From assembly GCF_014643635.1 (NCBI RefSeq), contig NZ_BMJV01000002.1:372001-436000 (forward strand): a DNA stretch of 64,000 bases, in the 5' to 3' direction. A program made the position numbers and the translations under genes. The notes beneath the pieces were generated by a model, which saw only the letters and a program-made list of their open reading frames with translations, searched no databases and was not told where the DNA came from. Shown piece by piece: positions 52,376-61,838 of this stretch. Every line of letters starts with the position of its first letter. Positions within the stretch are counted from its first letter, which is position 1. This stretch comes from Salipiger pallidus. Lineage in GTDB: Bacteria; Pseudomonadota; Alphaproteobacteria; Rhodobacterales; Rhodobacteraceae.

Positions 52376-54185
52376 GCTCGCTCCTCCCTAGGTAGATGTC
52401 GAGAACCCGGTCATCGGCGCGAAGCGTTTCGATATCGCCTTCGGCGAAGACTTCACCCTGATGAAGCACCGTCACATGGCCCTCCAGCGTCCGGACGAAT
52501 TCCATGTCGTGTTCGACCACGACGACCGTTGTGTGTTTTGCGAGCGTCCGGACGAGCGATGACAGCTCGCGGGTTTCCTCGTTGGTCATGCCGGCGGCAG
52601 GTTCATCCAAAAGGACGACGCGGGGGGCGAGGCAAAGTACCATACCGATATCCAGCCATTGCTGCTGTCCATGCGACAGGGCTGATGCCTGGACTCCCGA
52701 TTGCCCTTCGAGACCGAGCATGGAGAGGATTTTGGCCGCGACTTCCTCGGCCTTGTCTGTGTCGTGCGTCCGGGCGAAGGCGGCTGTCCAGAGGTTGTCC
52801 GCAACCGTCAGCTCTCCGAAGACCTGTGGTTTCTGGTTCTTGACCCCCATCCCTTTGCGCACACGATCAAAGATCGGTGCATGGGTGATGTCGTCATGGC
52901 CGAGCGTGACCGTTCCGCCCTCGGGCTTGTACATGCCAACGCAGGTTTTCAGGAACGAGCTTTTGCCCGCGCCGTTGGGCCCGATCAGCGAGTAGGGCTT
53001 GCCAGGTGTGAACGTTTGCGTGACCTTGTTGACCGGGATCACTCCGCCGAATTGCTTGAAAGCTTCGTCAGTGCCCATGTTTTTCGCCGGTCCCGCATCC
53101 TTGGCGGCATCTTGCAGAATTTCACCCAGAACCGTGCTGTCGATCTTGACCGCACCTGCATTCCGGGCAGCCTCATTGGGATCAGAAAGCGACTTGCGCC
53201 ACAGGTTTCCCAATCCGCCGAGGATCCCATTTTGCAGGAAGAGAACGAGCAGGATGAGGACGCCCCCCAGGATCAGGGTTGTCTGGCCCCCAACCGCTCC
53301 GCCGCCGAGAAAGAAGGACAACGCGCCGATAGCCAGCGCACCAAGGAATGCGCCCGAGAGCGTGCCGAGCCCCCCGACGAGGACGTAGATCGGAACCAGC
53401 AGAGCCTCCTGCACCGAGAAGATCGACGGGTTGAGGTAGTTGGCCCACAGACCGAACAGCGCGCCTGCAAGACCGGCTAGGGCGCCGGAATAGGCAAAGT
53501 TCAGAAGCTGGTATTTCCTGACGTCATAGCCTAGCAGTTCAGTCTTTTCGGCGTCGATCCGGATGCAATCCACGATCCGGCCAAAAGTGCCGCGCATCAG
53601 CCAGCGGGTGAAGAAGTAGAGAAGTGCGGCGATGACGATCGCCGCCGCGAAAGCCGCGTTGGGCCCGAGCGGCTCTGCGTCTTCGCCAAAGCCTAGGACG
53701 ATGCCCGGAATATTTGACATACCGTTATCGCCACCGATGGAGGCCTCGCCGACATCGAGCTTGAACGTCTGGGTCACGGACCAGAGCAAAAGAGTGAATG
53801 TATAGGAGAGGATGGTGCTTTGCAGCGGCCCCATACGTGCGAAGAAGATGACATAGCCGAGAGCCGCAGCCGCCAGTGCCCCGAAAGCTGCGCCTGCCGG
53901 TAGCGCCCAGATCAGGCTGTTTCCGGTTGCGGGTGCGAGGTTGATGGCGACGACACTGCCGAAATAGCCACCCAGGCCATAAAACGCGGTCTGGCCGAGG
54001 CTCAGCAATCCGCCACGCCCCCAGACCACATCAAGGCTTAGCCCCAAGAGACCGAAGATCACCCAGGACGTCGCGACAAAGGCCAGATAGGGGTCGATCT
54101 GTCCGGCAAAGACGAGAGCAAGCACCACCGCGCCAGCCGGAAAGACGAGACCCGCGTGTTTGTAGAGGTTTTCAGAAATAGACAT
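52368..54185 (-). CDS. fused ABC permease-ATPase (LivM-LivG / UrtC-UrtD)
   Basis: The 605-aa protein joins a LivM permease (residues 1-320, about nine helices) through a linker of about 45 residues to a LivG ATPase with Walker A GPNGAGKSS, signature LSHGQQQW and LLDEPAAGM. The ATPase N-terminal segment is slightly unusual (VNKVTQTFTPGKPYSLIG). Fusions of this pair are known in some proteobacteria. The start at 54185 follows an AAGG site. Confidence 0.9.
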   Translation of the reverse strand: MSISENLYKHAGLVFPAGAVVLALVFAGQIDPYLAFVATSWVIFGLLGLSLDVVWGRGGLLSLGQTAFYGLGGYFGSVVAINLAPATGNSLIWALPAGAAFGALAAAALGYVIFFARMGPLQSTILSYTFTLLLWSVTQTFKLDVGEASIGGDNGMSNIPGIVLGFGEDAEPLGPNAAFAAAIVIAALLYFFTRWLMRGTFGRIVDCIRIDAEKTELLGYDVRKYQLLNFAYSGALAGLAGALFGLWANYLNPSIFSVQEALLVPIYVLVGGLGTLSGAFLGALAIGALSFFLGGGAVGGQTTLILGGVLILLVLFLQNGILGGLGNLWRKSLSDPNEAARNAGAVKIDSTVLGEILQDAAKDAGPAKNMGTDEAFKQFGGVIPVNKVTQTFTPGKPYSLIGPNGAGKSSFLKTCVGMYKPEGGTVTLGHDDITHAPIFDRVRKGMGVKNQKPQVFGELTVADNLWTAAFARTHDTDKAEEVAAKILSMLGLEGQSGVQASALSHGQQQWLDIGMVLCLAPRVVLLDEPAAGMTNEETRELSSLVRTLAKHTTVVVVEHDMEFVRTLEGHVTVLHQGEVFAEGDIETLRADDRVLDIYLGRSEHV

Positions 54186-54193
54186 GGCGGGCC

Positions 54194-55060
54194 TTACAGT
54201 TTGCGACGCCACTTGGCCGAGATACCCATCGGGTAGAGCCAGAGCAGCAGTGCGGTGATGACGAAGAAGAAGACGTCGCCGACGACGGAGGTCATGAAAC
54301 TTGCGGTCACGGATGCGCCTCCCCCTAGACCGAGCGCGGTGATTGCGCTGCCAGTCAGGGTGACGGGACCGGCCACGACGACCGTGAGGAACGCCTTGAT
54401 GACGAAGGCAAATCCCATGGAGGGTGTTGCAGGCACGATCGGGAGAAGAACCGCGCCTGCAAACCCCGCCAGACCGCAGCCGACCGAGAAAGTCAGCATG
54501 TTCGTGCGGGAAGATTCGATGCCGATGGCCTGTGCCATGTGCGGCACCTGTATCGACGCGCGCGCCTTCATGCCGTAGACGGATTTCGTCATCAGAAGAT
54601 AGACGAAGATCAGCATTGCAGCGGCCACACCGATCATCAGAAGCGGATACCCGGCAAGACTGTATTCACCGACGGCAATGCTGAACTGCGGCATACCGAT
54701 GCCCGGAGTCACCGTCCCGAAAATCAGAACCGCGAGCTGGTAGAACACGATGCTCAGACCCCATGTCGCCAGCATGGTGTCGAACAATCGGCCATAGAGC
54801 CGGTTGATGATCAGAAGCTCGACGATGGCCCCGATGACCATGGTAACAGCCACCGCAATCGGAATCGAAAGGATGTAGGGCACCCCAGCCTGGGTGACGG
54901 TCAGGGCTGTGTAGGCCCCGATCATCAGAAATTCGCCATGGGCAAGATTGATGACCCCCATGAGGCCGAAGACGACCGCGAGGCCGATGGTCGCGATCAG
55001 CAGGATCGACGCGCTGGACAAGGACGACAGCAGCACTGTCGCCAGGAAATCGAGTTCCAT
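54194..55060 (-). CDS. ABC transporter permease (LivH/UrtB type)
   Basis: The 288-aa membrane protein has the LivH pattern (GLAVVFGLMGVINLAHGEFLMIGAYTA at about residues 27-53) and about eight helices. GGGAGG precedes the ATG. It transports amides or amino acids with the fusion protein and LivF. Confidence 0.92.
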   Translation of the reverse strand: MELDFLATVLLSSLSSASILLIATIGLAVVFGLMGVINLAHGEFLMIGAYTALTVTQAGVPYILSIPIAVAVTMVIGAIVELLIINRLYGRLFDTMLATWGLSIVFYQLAVLIFGTVTPGIGMPQFSIAVGEYSLAGYPLLMIGVAAAMLIFVYLLMTKSVYGMKARASIQVPHMAQAIGIESSRTNMLTFSVGCGLAGFAGAVLLPIVPATPSMGFAFVIKAFLTVVVAGPVTLTGSAITALGLGGGASVTASFMTSVVGDVFFFVITALLLWLYPMGISAKWRRKL

Positions 55061-55117
55061 GGCTTCCTCCCTTGAAGGATGTGCGCCCCCGCTGTCAGGC
55101 GCGGGGCGCCCTTTGGC

Positions 55118-56326
55118 TTAATTGCTTTCAGGTGTGAAATGCTCTGCGAGGTTGGGACTGGCGAGCAGATCGCACATCTCGTTCTCGTAGGTCGGCGCAA
55201 CGTCTTCGAACGTTTCCACGATCTCGAAACCGTGGCGGTCGTCACCGCGCGCGATGTAGATGTTCTGGCGCAGATGGTGCGAACCCGGCTCCATCGTCAC
55301 AGTGCCGTTCGGAGCGTCGAACGTGATGCCGCTTTCCAGCGCCGTGATCACGGCTTCCGGGTCAGCCGAACCGGCTTCCTCGACGGCGGCCGCCCAGACA
55401 TGAACGGCGTTCCAGACATCAACCGCGCCGGAAACGATGGGAGTGTCATTGCCGTATTTCGCGGTCCACATCTCGACAAATTCGGCATTGGCCGGGTTGT
55501 CGACCTGCATGAAGTAGCCTTGGCTGGCGATCAGCCCTTCACCTGCTTCCGGGGAAACCACGACCTGCTGGTTGCCCGATCCGTAATTCGAGGAGACCAC
55601 ACCGATGCTGTCCTTCAGACCTGCGGCCGCGAATTGCTCCAGAAAGCCGGTCTGATTTGCACCAACGGGAAGCGCGACCACGAAATCGGGCCGGGATTGC
55701 TGGATCTTCTGGATCGTGGGGGCGTAGTCGGTGACCGTCAGGGCAAGGAAATCCTCGCCGACCACTTCGCCGCCGTTCGCTTCAGCGTATTCATTGATCC
55801 AGTGAGCCGAGATCGTGCCGAAATTGTAGTCCGGAGCCATGATGTAGACGCGCGGACCATACTCTTCGACGGCCCATTCGACCAGCGGCTGAAGCTGCTG
55901 CGATGCCGACGAACCCGTCACGAAGGTCTGCCGGTCGCAGGCGCCACCTTCGTAAAGCGACGAGTAGAAATAGGGAATATTCGCACGACGGAAGATCGGA
56001 CGTATCGCTTCTCGGGATGAGCTGGTCAGCCCGGCGAACATGGCCGAGATCCCGTCACGCAGCACGGATGTATTGGCGTATTGGGTATACTTGCTCAGTT
56101 CGGACTGGGAGTCGTAGCTGACCACCTCAACCTGTTCGCCCAGCACGCCGCCACCCGCGTTGATGCTCTCGACGGCAAGGTCGAGCGCGTTGTCCTGCTG
56201 GATGCCGTAGATGTTCAGGCCGCCGGTCAGATCGAAGATCGCACCGATCTTGATTTCCGCCAATGCCGCCTGCGCCGACAGTGCTGCGGCAACGGCAATC
56301 ATACTGGTTGTGAGGTGTTTTTTCAT
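55118..56326 (-). CDS. ABC transporter substrate-binding protein (urea/amide type)
   Basis: The 402-aa protein has a signal peptide ending ALA and the UrtA/AmiC-like fold (IKIGAIFDLTGGLNIYGIQQDNALDLA). It is the first gene of the operon and the terminator/antiterminator leader lies just upstream. The ligand is probably a short-chain amide, as the operon encodes an amidase and AmiC (inference). Confidence 0.9.
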   Translation of the reverse strand: MKKHLTTSMIAVAAALSAQAALAEIKIGAIFDLTGGLNIYGIQQDNALDLAVESINAGGGVLGEQVEVVSYDSQSELSKYTQYANTSVLRDGISAMFAGLTSSSREAIRPIFRRANIPYFYSSLYEGGACDRQTFVTGSSASQQLQPLVEWAVEEYGPRVYIMAPDYNFGTISAHWINEYAEANGGEVVGEDFLALTVTDYAPTIQKIQQSRPDFVVALPVGANQTGFLEQFAAAGLKDSIGVVSSNYGSGNQQVVVSPEAGEGLIASQGYFMQVDNPANAEFVEMWTAKYGNDTPIVSGAVDVWNAVHVWAAAVEEAGSADPEAVITALESGITFDAPNGTVTMEPGSHHLRQNIYIARGDDRHGFEIVETFEDVAPTYENEMCDLLASPNLAEHFTPESN

Positions 56327-56382
56327 TTCGGATAGTCTCCCTGTTTATTCTCACAGGCTGAGCATCCGGGCGGTGATTCGAC

Positions 56383-56452
56383 AAAAAAATCGCAACAGAA
56401 CAAATGCTCAGCTGCGATGCTTGATAATGTCAGGTGCGTCGTTGCACGTCTG
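56383..56452 (-). promoter_or_regulatory. ANTAR-target leader: two hexaloop hairpins and an overlapping terminator
   Basis: On the minus strand, hairpin P1 (56452-56431) has stem GUGC/GCAC plus CAG/CUG and loop AACGAC. P2 (56424-56408) has stem UC-AGC/GCU-GA with one bulge and loop AUCGCA. Both loops have A at position 1 and G at position 4, the ANTAR consensus. The P2 loop bases AUCGCA also form the 5' arm of a terminator with UGCGAU (56394-56389) followed by seven U. The two folds exclude each other. Confidence 0.85.
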
Positions 56453-56889
56453 AAGTTTAGCCACCAGCAACACTTCGAGTCAACCGAGACCGCGATTTTC
56501 CGGCAAGACTGCGTACTCCGCAAAACACTGCTCGACGGTTTAGAGTGGCTGAATCATATCCAGAGCTGTCAGAAACCTCCCACGTGCGATCAGGGCTCGG
56601 ACACCATCGTCCAACGGCGCAACGCGCCAATGACTCATGACGCAGCATCGGTCAAAGTGGGCTCGAACCGGCCATGCGGCACTGCGGCGTGCCGCGCGAC
56701 CACCTTGGTGCGGCAACTCGGCGCTCTGGGCCCCCAGCCGACCGTCGCGCCAGGCGCGACGAAAGGCCGGTGGCTCCGCACAACAGCCGTTCAACTATCG
56801 CCACATCCTCTGCTGAAACCGTGTTCATGTTTGGGGCAGGACCGGTCGCAGGGTTCGTCCTGAGCCATTGGCAGCAGGCATGGCCAACT
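56453..56889. other. operon promoter region and repeat copy
   Basis: No gene is supported. The promoter for the amide operon should lie near 56460-56520 on the minus strand. 56644-56690 matches the interior of the repeat at 30651-30749. Confidence 0.45.
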
Positions 56890-57258
56890 TCACAGGTAGG
56901 TCTTGATCGACACCACGCTTCCGGCCTTGCTATTCGTGAACTCGAATACATGGCAGAAAGAACGCTTTTGGCCATCTGCCAGGGTTCTTTCCCCGCTGGC
57001 CATGCCGACCTTGCCGTGGGAGATTGCGTGCTCGACCATGATCTTCGTCGGTAGAAGGATCGACGACAACGCCCGAAGGACCGCGGCCTGACCCTCGACC
57101 GTCTCTGCCGAAGACCGGATCCACGTGACCTCTGGATCGAAGGTTTCGGCCGAAGCGACACCGGTTTCCAAGGCAATCGCGATGTCCTGCACGAATGCAT
57201 TCTTCGGGGCGTTCCCGCAACCCGCGCTCCTGATGATCTCCGTCAAGCAAGCGGTCAT
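56890..57258 (-). CDS. NTF2/SnoaL-like protein
   Basis: The 122-aa protein (MTACLTEIIRS...) has a conical NTF2-like pattern with TWIRSSAETVEGQAAVLRAL and FCHVFEFTNSKAGSVVSIKTYL. It overlaps the upstream VOC gene by 4 bases and is last in the operon. Its substrate is unknown. Confidence 0.65.
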   Translation of the reverse strand: MTACLTEIIRSAGCGNAPKNAFVQDIAIALETGVASAETFDPEVTWIRSSAETVEGQAAVLRALSSILLPTKIMVEHAISHGKVGMASGERTLADGQKRSFCHVFEFTNSKAGSVVSIKTYL

Positions 57259-57749
57259 GTTTGCGGTTCGCTACGCAAGGCCGTCTCGATCGCAGCGATC
57301 TCGATCCGGCGCATTTTCATCATGGCTGACTGCGCCCGGGCCGAGGCTACGGCGTCCGGATGCGACAGCGCCTCCATCAGGACCCTGGGTGTGATCTGCC
57401 AGCGAAAGCCCCAGCGATCCTTGCACCAACCACACATGATCTCGTCGCCGCCATTTCCAACGATCGCATTCCAAAGCCTGTCCGTCTCGGCCTGATCCTC
57501 GGTATAGACCTGAAGCGAGTAGGCATCGTTGGGCCGCACATGCGGAACGGCATTGAGCAACGCATAGGGCAAGCCCAGCAGTGCCATCTCAACCACCTGA
57601 ATGCTGCCCGGGGGCCCGCTCGGCGTCTCGCCCCGCAATCGCACGATCCGGTCCACATGGCTGTCCGGAAAGGTTGCCGTATAGAACTCGGCAGCAGCTT
57701 CGGCCTCGGTATCGAACCAGAGGAATACGACGGCCTTGCGCCCTGTCAT
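57255..57749 (-). CDS. PhnB-like VOC/glyoxalase-fold protein
   Basis: The 164-aa protein begins MTGRKAVVFLWFDTEAEAAAEFY and contains DEIMCGWCKDRWGFRWQITP, the PhnB/DemA-like pattern with the W-G-x-x-W-Q motif. Such proteins are annotated as 3-demethylubiquinone methyltransferase-like, a function not shown for this branch. It overlaps the hydrolase stop by 4 bases. Confidence 0.8.
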   Translation of the reverse strand: MTGRKAVVFLWFDTEAEAAAEFYTATFPDSHVDRIVRLRGETPSGPPGSIQVVEMALLGLPYALLNAVPHVRPNDAYSLQVYTEDQAETDRLWNAIVGNGGDEIMCGWCKDRWGFRWQITPRVLMEALSHPDAVASARAQSAMMKMRRIEIAAIETALRSEPQT

Positions 57750-58657
57750 GGCCTGTCCCCTTTCCGGTCGAAAGCACCATCGCCGGTTCCTGCCGTGGTG
57801 ATCCGGAGGAAGATAAGGGGCAACAGACAGTCCGAGCGGCATGTGATCGAGAGGTGTGTGGCGTCCGGCAGAACCGCCAGCTGTGCCTCGGTTATCGCCG
57901 CAATATGCGCGCCATGCTCGACCGGGGTGAAGTCACTGTCGCCAAGGGCAAGCAGGGTGGGCACAGCGAGCGCGGCAAGCTCCTGATCGCTCCAGCCCCA
58001 GTCGCTGACGATGAAGGCCTGCAGTTGCGCAAAGGTGCGGCCGAACTGCTCCGGGCCATCCGGGTTGTCCGAGAAACCTGCCTGCATGCGCGCGAGATCC
58101 TCTTCGCTTGGCAGCAGCTTCAGCGCGTCCGCTGAGGGCGCAGTCGTCGGATTCCGGTTCATCTTCGCAATGGCCGGATGCATCCCGTCGAGGTTCTGGC
58201 TGACCGATATCACGGTGAGCGTGGCCAACCGCTCGGACGCGGACAGTGCCAGGTCGAGCGCCAGCATGCCGCCCATGGAAAAGCCCACCGCGTGAGCCCG
58301 CCCGACGTCGAGCGCGTCCAGCACGGAAAGGGTGTCTGCGCGCATTGCCGCCAGGGTGACCAGCGTGTCACGTCCACCCGTCCGCTGTTCCACACCGATC
58401 ACGGGGCGCCTTGCGGCGAGGGACGGCAAGTGAGCACCGAAATCCCCTTCGATGCTGCCCATGCCCCCATAGAGCACGAGAAATGGCACCATGCCGGAGC
58501 CGAGATCGCCGTGAACCTGATCATGGATCCCTAGATCCCCGGACATGGCCCGGCCTTCGGTGTCCTGCGCCAGCGCGGGTGCGGCCATCGCTCCGACAAG
58601 GGCAGAGGCCTGCAGGGCTCCCATGCAGGACCGTGAAGGCGACGGCAGGGGCATCAT
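57746..58657 (-). CDS. alpha/beta-fold hydrolase with signal peptide
   Basis: The 303-aa protein has an N-terminal export signal (to about residue 31, APALA), a YGGMG oxyanion turn, the nucleophile elbow GFSMGG and a catalytic His in PDATHLS. GGGAAGAAC precedes tandem ATGs at 58657 and 58654. Its C-terminal 35 residues run past the usual end and may be read-through of decayed sequence. Confidence 0.75.
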   Translation of the reverse strand: MMPLPSPSRSCMGALQASALVGAMAAPALAQDTEGRAMSGDLGIHDQVHGDLGSGMVPFLVLYGGMGSIEGDFGAHLPSLAARRPVIGVEQRTGGRDTLVTLAAMRADTLSVLDALDVGRAHAVGFSMGGMLALDLALSASERLATLTVISVSQNLDGMHPAIAKMNRNPTTAPSADALKLLPSEEDLARMQAGFSDNPDGPEQFGRTFAQLQAFIVSDWGWSDQELAALAVPTLLALGDSDFTPVEHGAHIAAITEAQLAVLPDATHLSITCRSDCLLPLIFLRITTAGTGDGAFDRKGDRP

Positions 58658-58707
58658 TTGTTCTTCCCTTGCGTTGTGGTCTTTGCCCGGAAACGGCAAG
58701 CCACGGT

Positions 58708-59361
58708 TCATGCCTCGCGGGTCTTGTCGGCCCTGGAAAAATGCGCGATCTGGTCCGCATGTGCCTTGGCAAAGGCTGGCCGCGCGCAAATCCGATCGAT
58801 GTAGACATCGGTTGCGGGATAATGACCGATCCCCCGTATCCAGGGCGGACGCAACACGTCGGCCAGCATCAGATCCGCCGTGGTAAAGCGACCATTCACC
58901 AGCCAGTCGCGCGCTGTCAGGAGGTCTTCCAGCACAGCGAGACGGGCCCGCAGCCAGCCCTCCAAGGGGTTCTCCGTCGGGCACGACAGCCCGACGAACC
59001 ACCAGGGCACGCTGACCATCTCGACCGAGTTCAGGGCCGAGAGGATCCAAGACAAGGTTTCGGCCCGCAGCGCTCTTTCCCGCGGCATGAGCAGCTCGCT
59101 TTTCTCTGAGAGGTGCAGCAGGCAGGCGCCGCTTTCGAACAGGCTGACATCCCCGTCCGTCAGGTAGGGCACCTGCCCGAAGGGCTGCATGGCAAGATGC
59201 TCTGCACCGCGATCCTCGAAGGGCACGGAGCCAATCCGATAGCTCAGCCCGGCCTCTTCGCAGGCCCAGCGAAGCCGCAAGTCACGCACATAGCCCCGCG
59301 GCCCCTCCGGCACCCAGTCGAAGGTCCAGATCGTCAGCTGCTCTGGTGCCGTCTGGTTCAT
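58708..59361 (-). CDS. glutathione S-transferase family protein, copy 1
   Basis: The 217-aa protein has a thioredoxin-like N-terminal domain (LRWACEEAGLSYRI..., QVPYLTDGDVSLFESGACLLHLS) and an all-helical C-terminal domain (FTTADLMLADVLR). It probably conjugates or transfers glutathione to an unknown substrate. Confidence 0.88.
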   Translation of the reverse strand: MNQTAPEQLTIWTFDWVPEGPRGYVRDLRLRWACEEAGLSYRIGSVPFEDRGAEHLAMQPFGQVPYLTDGDVSLFESGACLLHLSEKSELLMPRERALRAETLSWILSALNSVEMVSVPWWFVGLSCPTENPLEGWLRARLAVLEDLLTARDWLVNGRFTTADLMLADVLRPPWIRGIGHYPATDVYIDRICARPAFAKAHADQIAHFSRADKTREA

Positions 59362-59365
59362 GGCG

Positions 59366-59719
59366 TCAGGCCTTGTCTTCGAAGATCGGCGTGAAGCTGC
59401 CCCACATCATGCGCTTGCCATCGAAGGGCATGTCCATCTCCTGCCAGCGCGGATCGGTTGCCATGCTGGCGCCGCACCTGTCGTGGCTTTCCTTGTCAGG
59501 CCAGATCATCCACGAGAAACAGACCGTCTCGCCGTCTTCCAGCGCGACGGCCCGCCTGAAATCGGTGTGCTCGCCCGCGGGAACTTGATCGCCCCAGGTC
59601 TCCATGATTTGCAGGGCCCCATATTCCTTGAAGAGCGGCCAAGCCTTGCGGGCACTTTCGATGTAGGCCTGCTTGTTCTCGTTCGGCACTGGGGTCAGAA
59701 ATCCGGCAACGTAGGTCAT
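59366..59719 (-). CDS. DUF1428 family protein
   Basis: The 117-aa protein (MTYVAGFLTPVPNENKQAY..., MPFDGKRMMWGSFTPI) matches the DUF1428 dimeric barrel family. The function is unknown. It overlaps the next GST gene by 4 bases and is a member of the same operon. Confidence 0.88.
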   Translation of the reverse strand: MTYVAGFLTPVPNENKQAYIESARKAWPLFKEYGALQIMETWGDQVPAGEHTDFRRAVALEDGETVCFSWMIWPDKESHDRCGASMATDPRWQEMDMPFDGKRMMWGSFTPIFEDKA

Positions 59720-60435
59720 GCGAGTTCTCCTTGTTTCCTTTTAAGCTCCGCCATCCATTCATCGAAACCGGGCGGCGGATTGCCCGTGAAGCCGGCAATC
59801 TGATCGGACAGGGCCTGTTGGAAGGCCGGCCGTCCGGTGGCCCGCGCGACATAGTCGGCAAGATTTGGGAAGGCTTCGACGAGGCCCTCGCCCTCGATGA
59901 TCCGCAGAACGCTGACCATCATCAGATCGCCGGCACAGAAACTGGCACCGAACCACTCCGCGGTGCCGAGGCGATCGGACGCCTCCTGCAGGCGTTCGTT
60001 GATCCGCTCGTCAATGCGCGGCAGGCGCGGTCTGGCCCAGGGCTCTGCCACTTCGAAAATCGTCATCTGTGCCCGATCCATGATCGGCGGCTCCAAAGTG
60101 TTCAGCGCGGCAAACAGCCATTCCAGCGACAAGCTCTGGCCCGCGGGCTCTGTCGGCCGCAGACCGGGGAACCGCTCTGCGATATGCCAGACGATTGCCC
60201 CGCTTTCGAACAGCGCAAGATCACCTTCCTCGTAGGTCGGCACCTGGCCGAAGGGCTGCAGCGCGCGGTGCGCGGCTTCCTTCTGTTGCCCTTGTGAGAG
60301 ATAGCGAACGGCGTAGTTCTGGCCTGTTTCCTCGAGCGCCCAGCGCACCCGCAGATCGCGGACCTGTCCCTGGGCAAAGTCGGGCACCCAGTCGTAGGCG
60401 GTGATGGTGATGGCGGCTTCGGGATCAACCGGCAT
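59716..60435 (-). CDS. glutathione S-transferase family protein, copy 2
   Basis: The 239-aa protein has LRVRWALEETGQNYAVRYLSQG, QVPTYEEGDLALFESGAIVWHIAERF and FCAGDLMMVSVLRI in the helical domain. It is related to the GST at 58708 but with a longer tail. The ATG at 60435 overlaps the end of the glyoxalase gene by 11 bases. Confidence 0.88.
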   Translation of the reverse strand: MPVDPEAAITITAYDWVPDFAQGQVRDLRVRWALEETGQNYAVRYLSQGQQKEAAHRALQPFGQVPTYEEGDLALFESGAIVWHIAERFPGLRPTEPAGQSLSLEWLFAALNTLEPPIMDRAQMTIFEVAEPWARPRLPRIDERINERLQEASDRLGTAEWFGASFCAGDLMMVSVLRIIEGEGLVEAFPNLADYVARATGRPAFQQALSDQIAGFTGNPPPGFDEWMAELKRKQGELA

Positions 60436-60865
60436 TGGACACCTCCGCCGGACCATTCTCGGCGGCCTCGGCACTCATCCACATGGGCTCCCAGATATGG
60501 CCATCGGGATCCGCAAAACTGCGTCCATACATGAAGCCGTGGTCCTGCGCCGGGCATGGGTCGGCCGTGCCCCCGGCAGAAACCGCCGCATCGGTGATGG
60601 CATCAACGGCTGCCCTGTGTTCACGGCTGATGCAAAGCAACACCTGTGCCTCCTTCGCCGGATCGACGCGGCGACGATCCGTGAAGGTTGCCCAGAACTC
60701 ATGGGTCAGCAGCATGACGCAAATAGTGTCCGACAGGACCATGCTGGCCGCCTGATCGTTGCTGAACTGCGGGTCCCGGGAAAAGCCGATGGCTTCGTAG
60801 AATTCGACAGATCGCCTCAGGTCCGCGACCGGAAGGTTCACAAAAATCATTTGCGGCATTGCCAT
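60425..60865 (-). CDS. VOC/glyoxalase family protein
   Basis: The 146-aa protein starts MAMPQMIFVNLPVADLRRSVEFYEAIGF and has ALPTED-like metal residues and DPDGHIWEPMWM. It is of the lactoylglutathione lyase-like kind that binds a metal. First gene of the seven-gene operon reading to 56890 and divergent from the HxlR regulator. Confidence 0.85.
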   Translation of the reverse strand: MAMPQMIFVNLPVADLRRSVEFYEAIGFSRDPQFSNDQAASMVLSDTICVMLLTHEFWATFTDRRRVDPAKEAQVLLCISREHRAAVDAITDAAVSAGGTADPCPAQDHGFMYGRSFADPDGHIWEPMWMSAEAAENGPAEVSNAG

Positions 60866-60909
60866 TCCTCCTTTGTCGTATCGTCATTATGGACAGCGTA
60901 GCGGCATTA

Positions 60910-60926
60910 AGTTACAAAAAGCAACT
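60910..60926. promoter_or_regulatory. candidate HxlR operator
   Basis: AGTTACAAAAAGCAACT is a near-palindrome (AGTT/AACT ends) that stops right before the HxlR ATG. AAAAAGTAACT recurs 16 bp on. It lies between the divergent genes. Confidence 0.55.
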
Positions 60927-61628
60927 ATGAAGAAACAAAAAGTAACTAAGTCGGCAAATTTCCCCCACGGACGGTGGTATGCAGATGCCTGCGGCACGGC
61001 CTTCGGGCTTGAGCTTCTTGGCGAGCGCTGGGCGATGCTGATCGTGCGGGAGCTTATGTTCGGGCCGCGCCGCTTCAGTGACATCCGCGCAGACCTTCCA
61101 GGGGTCAGCGCCAAGGTGCTGACAGAACGCCTTGCTGGCCTCGAGGCCAATGGCGTTGTCGTTCGCTCAACCGCTCCCGAGCCAACTCCGGCGCAGCTCT
61201 ATGGCCTGACGAAATGGGGTTACGCGGTCGAGCCGATCCTGCAGGCGATCGGCCGCTGGGCCGCCGCATCGCCATTGCACGACCCGACGCTGCCACTCTC
61301 CCCTGTCTCCTTCATGCTGTCATTGCGCACCATGCTGGATACGTCAGCCGCACGCGGCATGTCCCTGGTCATAGTCTTTGAAATCGGGACGGCACAGTTT
61401 ACCGCACGATTGGATGACGGCGCCATGCCAGTGGAACGCGGGGCGGCAGGGCGGGCTGACCTCCGTTTCAAAGCGCAAGCCGCGCCGCCCCTTGCGGCTG
61501 TCTTCTACGGGGGTGTGACGCCGGAGGCGGTTGGCCTGGAAGTCCTCGGTGAGGCAGCTGTTTGCCGAGACTTCATCGCACTCTTCAGTCTCCCGCAGCC
61601 CGAGGCGAACGTGGCATGCCCTCGATAG
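60927..61628 (+). CDS. HxlR family transcriptional regulator with C-terminal sterol-carrier-like domain
   Basis: The 233-aa protein has an HxlR winged helix (ALELLGERWAMLIVRELMFGPRRFSDIRADLPGVSAKVLTERL, about 26-70) and an extra C-terminal domain (FTARLDD...ADLRFKAQAAPPLAAVFYGG) resembling SCP-2. It is longer than the usual 110-130 aa. Divergent from the VOC/GST operon, which it probably controls. Confidence 0.85.
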   Translation: MKKQKVTKSANFPHGRWYADACGTAFGLELLGERWAMLIVRELMFGPRRFSDIRADLPGVSAKVLTERLAGLEANGVVVRSTAPEPTPAQLYGLTKWGYAVEPILQAIGRWAAASPLHDPTLPLSPVSFMLSLRTMLDTSAARGMSLVIVFEIGTAQFTARLDDGAMPVERGAAGRADLRFKAQAAPPLAAVFYGGVTPEAVGLEVLGEAAVCRDFIALFSLPQPEANVACPR

Positions 61629-61838
61629 TGGGGAGCTTGACCAAGCCTTGCGCCTAATAGACCTGGCCCCGGTTGAAGCCGCCGCGGCTCCCCAAAGCGC
61701 CGGTGTCACTGGTTGACTAGGCCCAAAGCCGACCTTTTTGCTTGCCTCGGCACATGTCCATTCTCGATCGTTAGCGGACGGTCGCAAACTCGGCCACCCT
61801 AATCGGGGATCGCTCCTCGGGGCGAATGGGTCAAGCAG

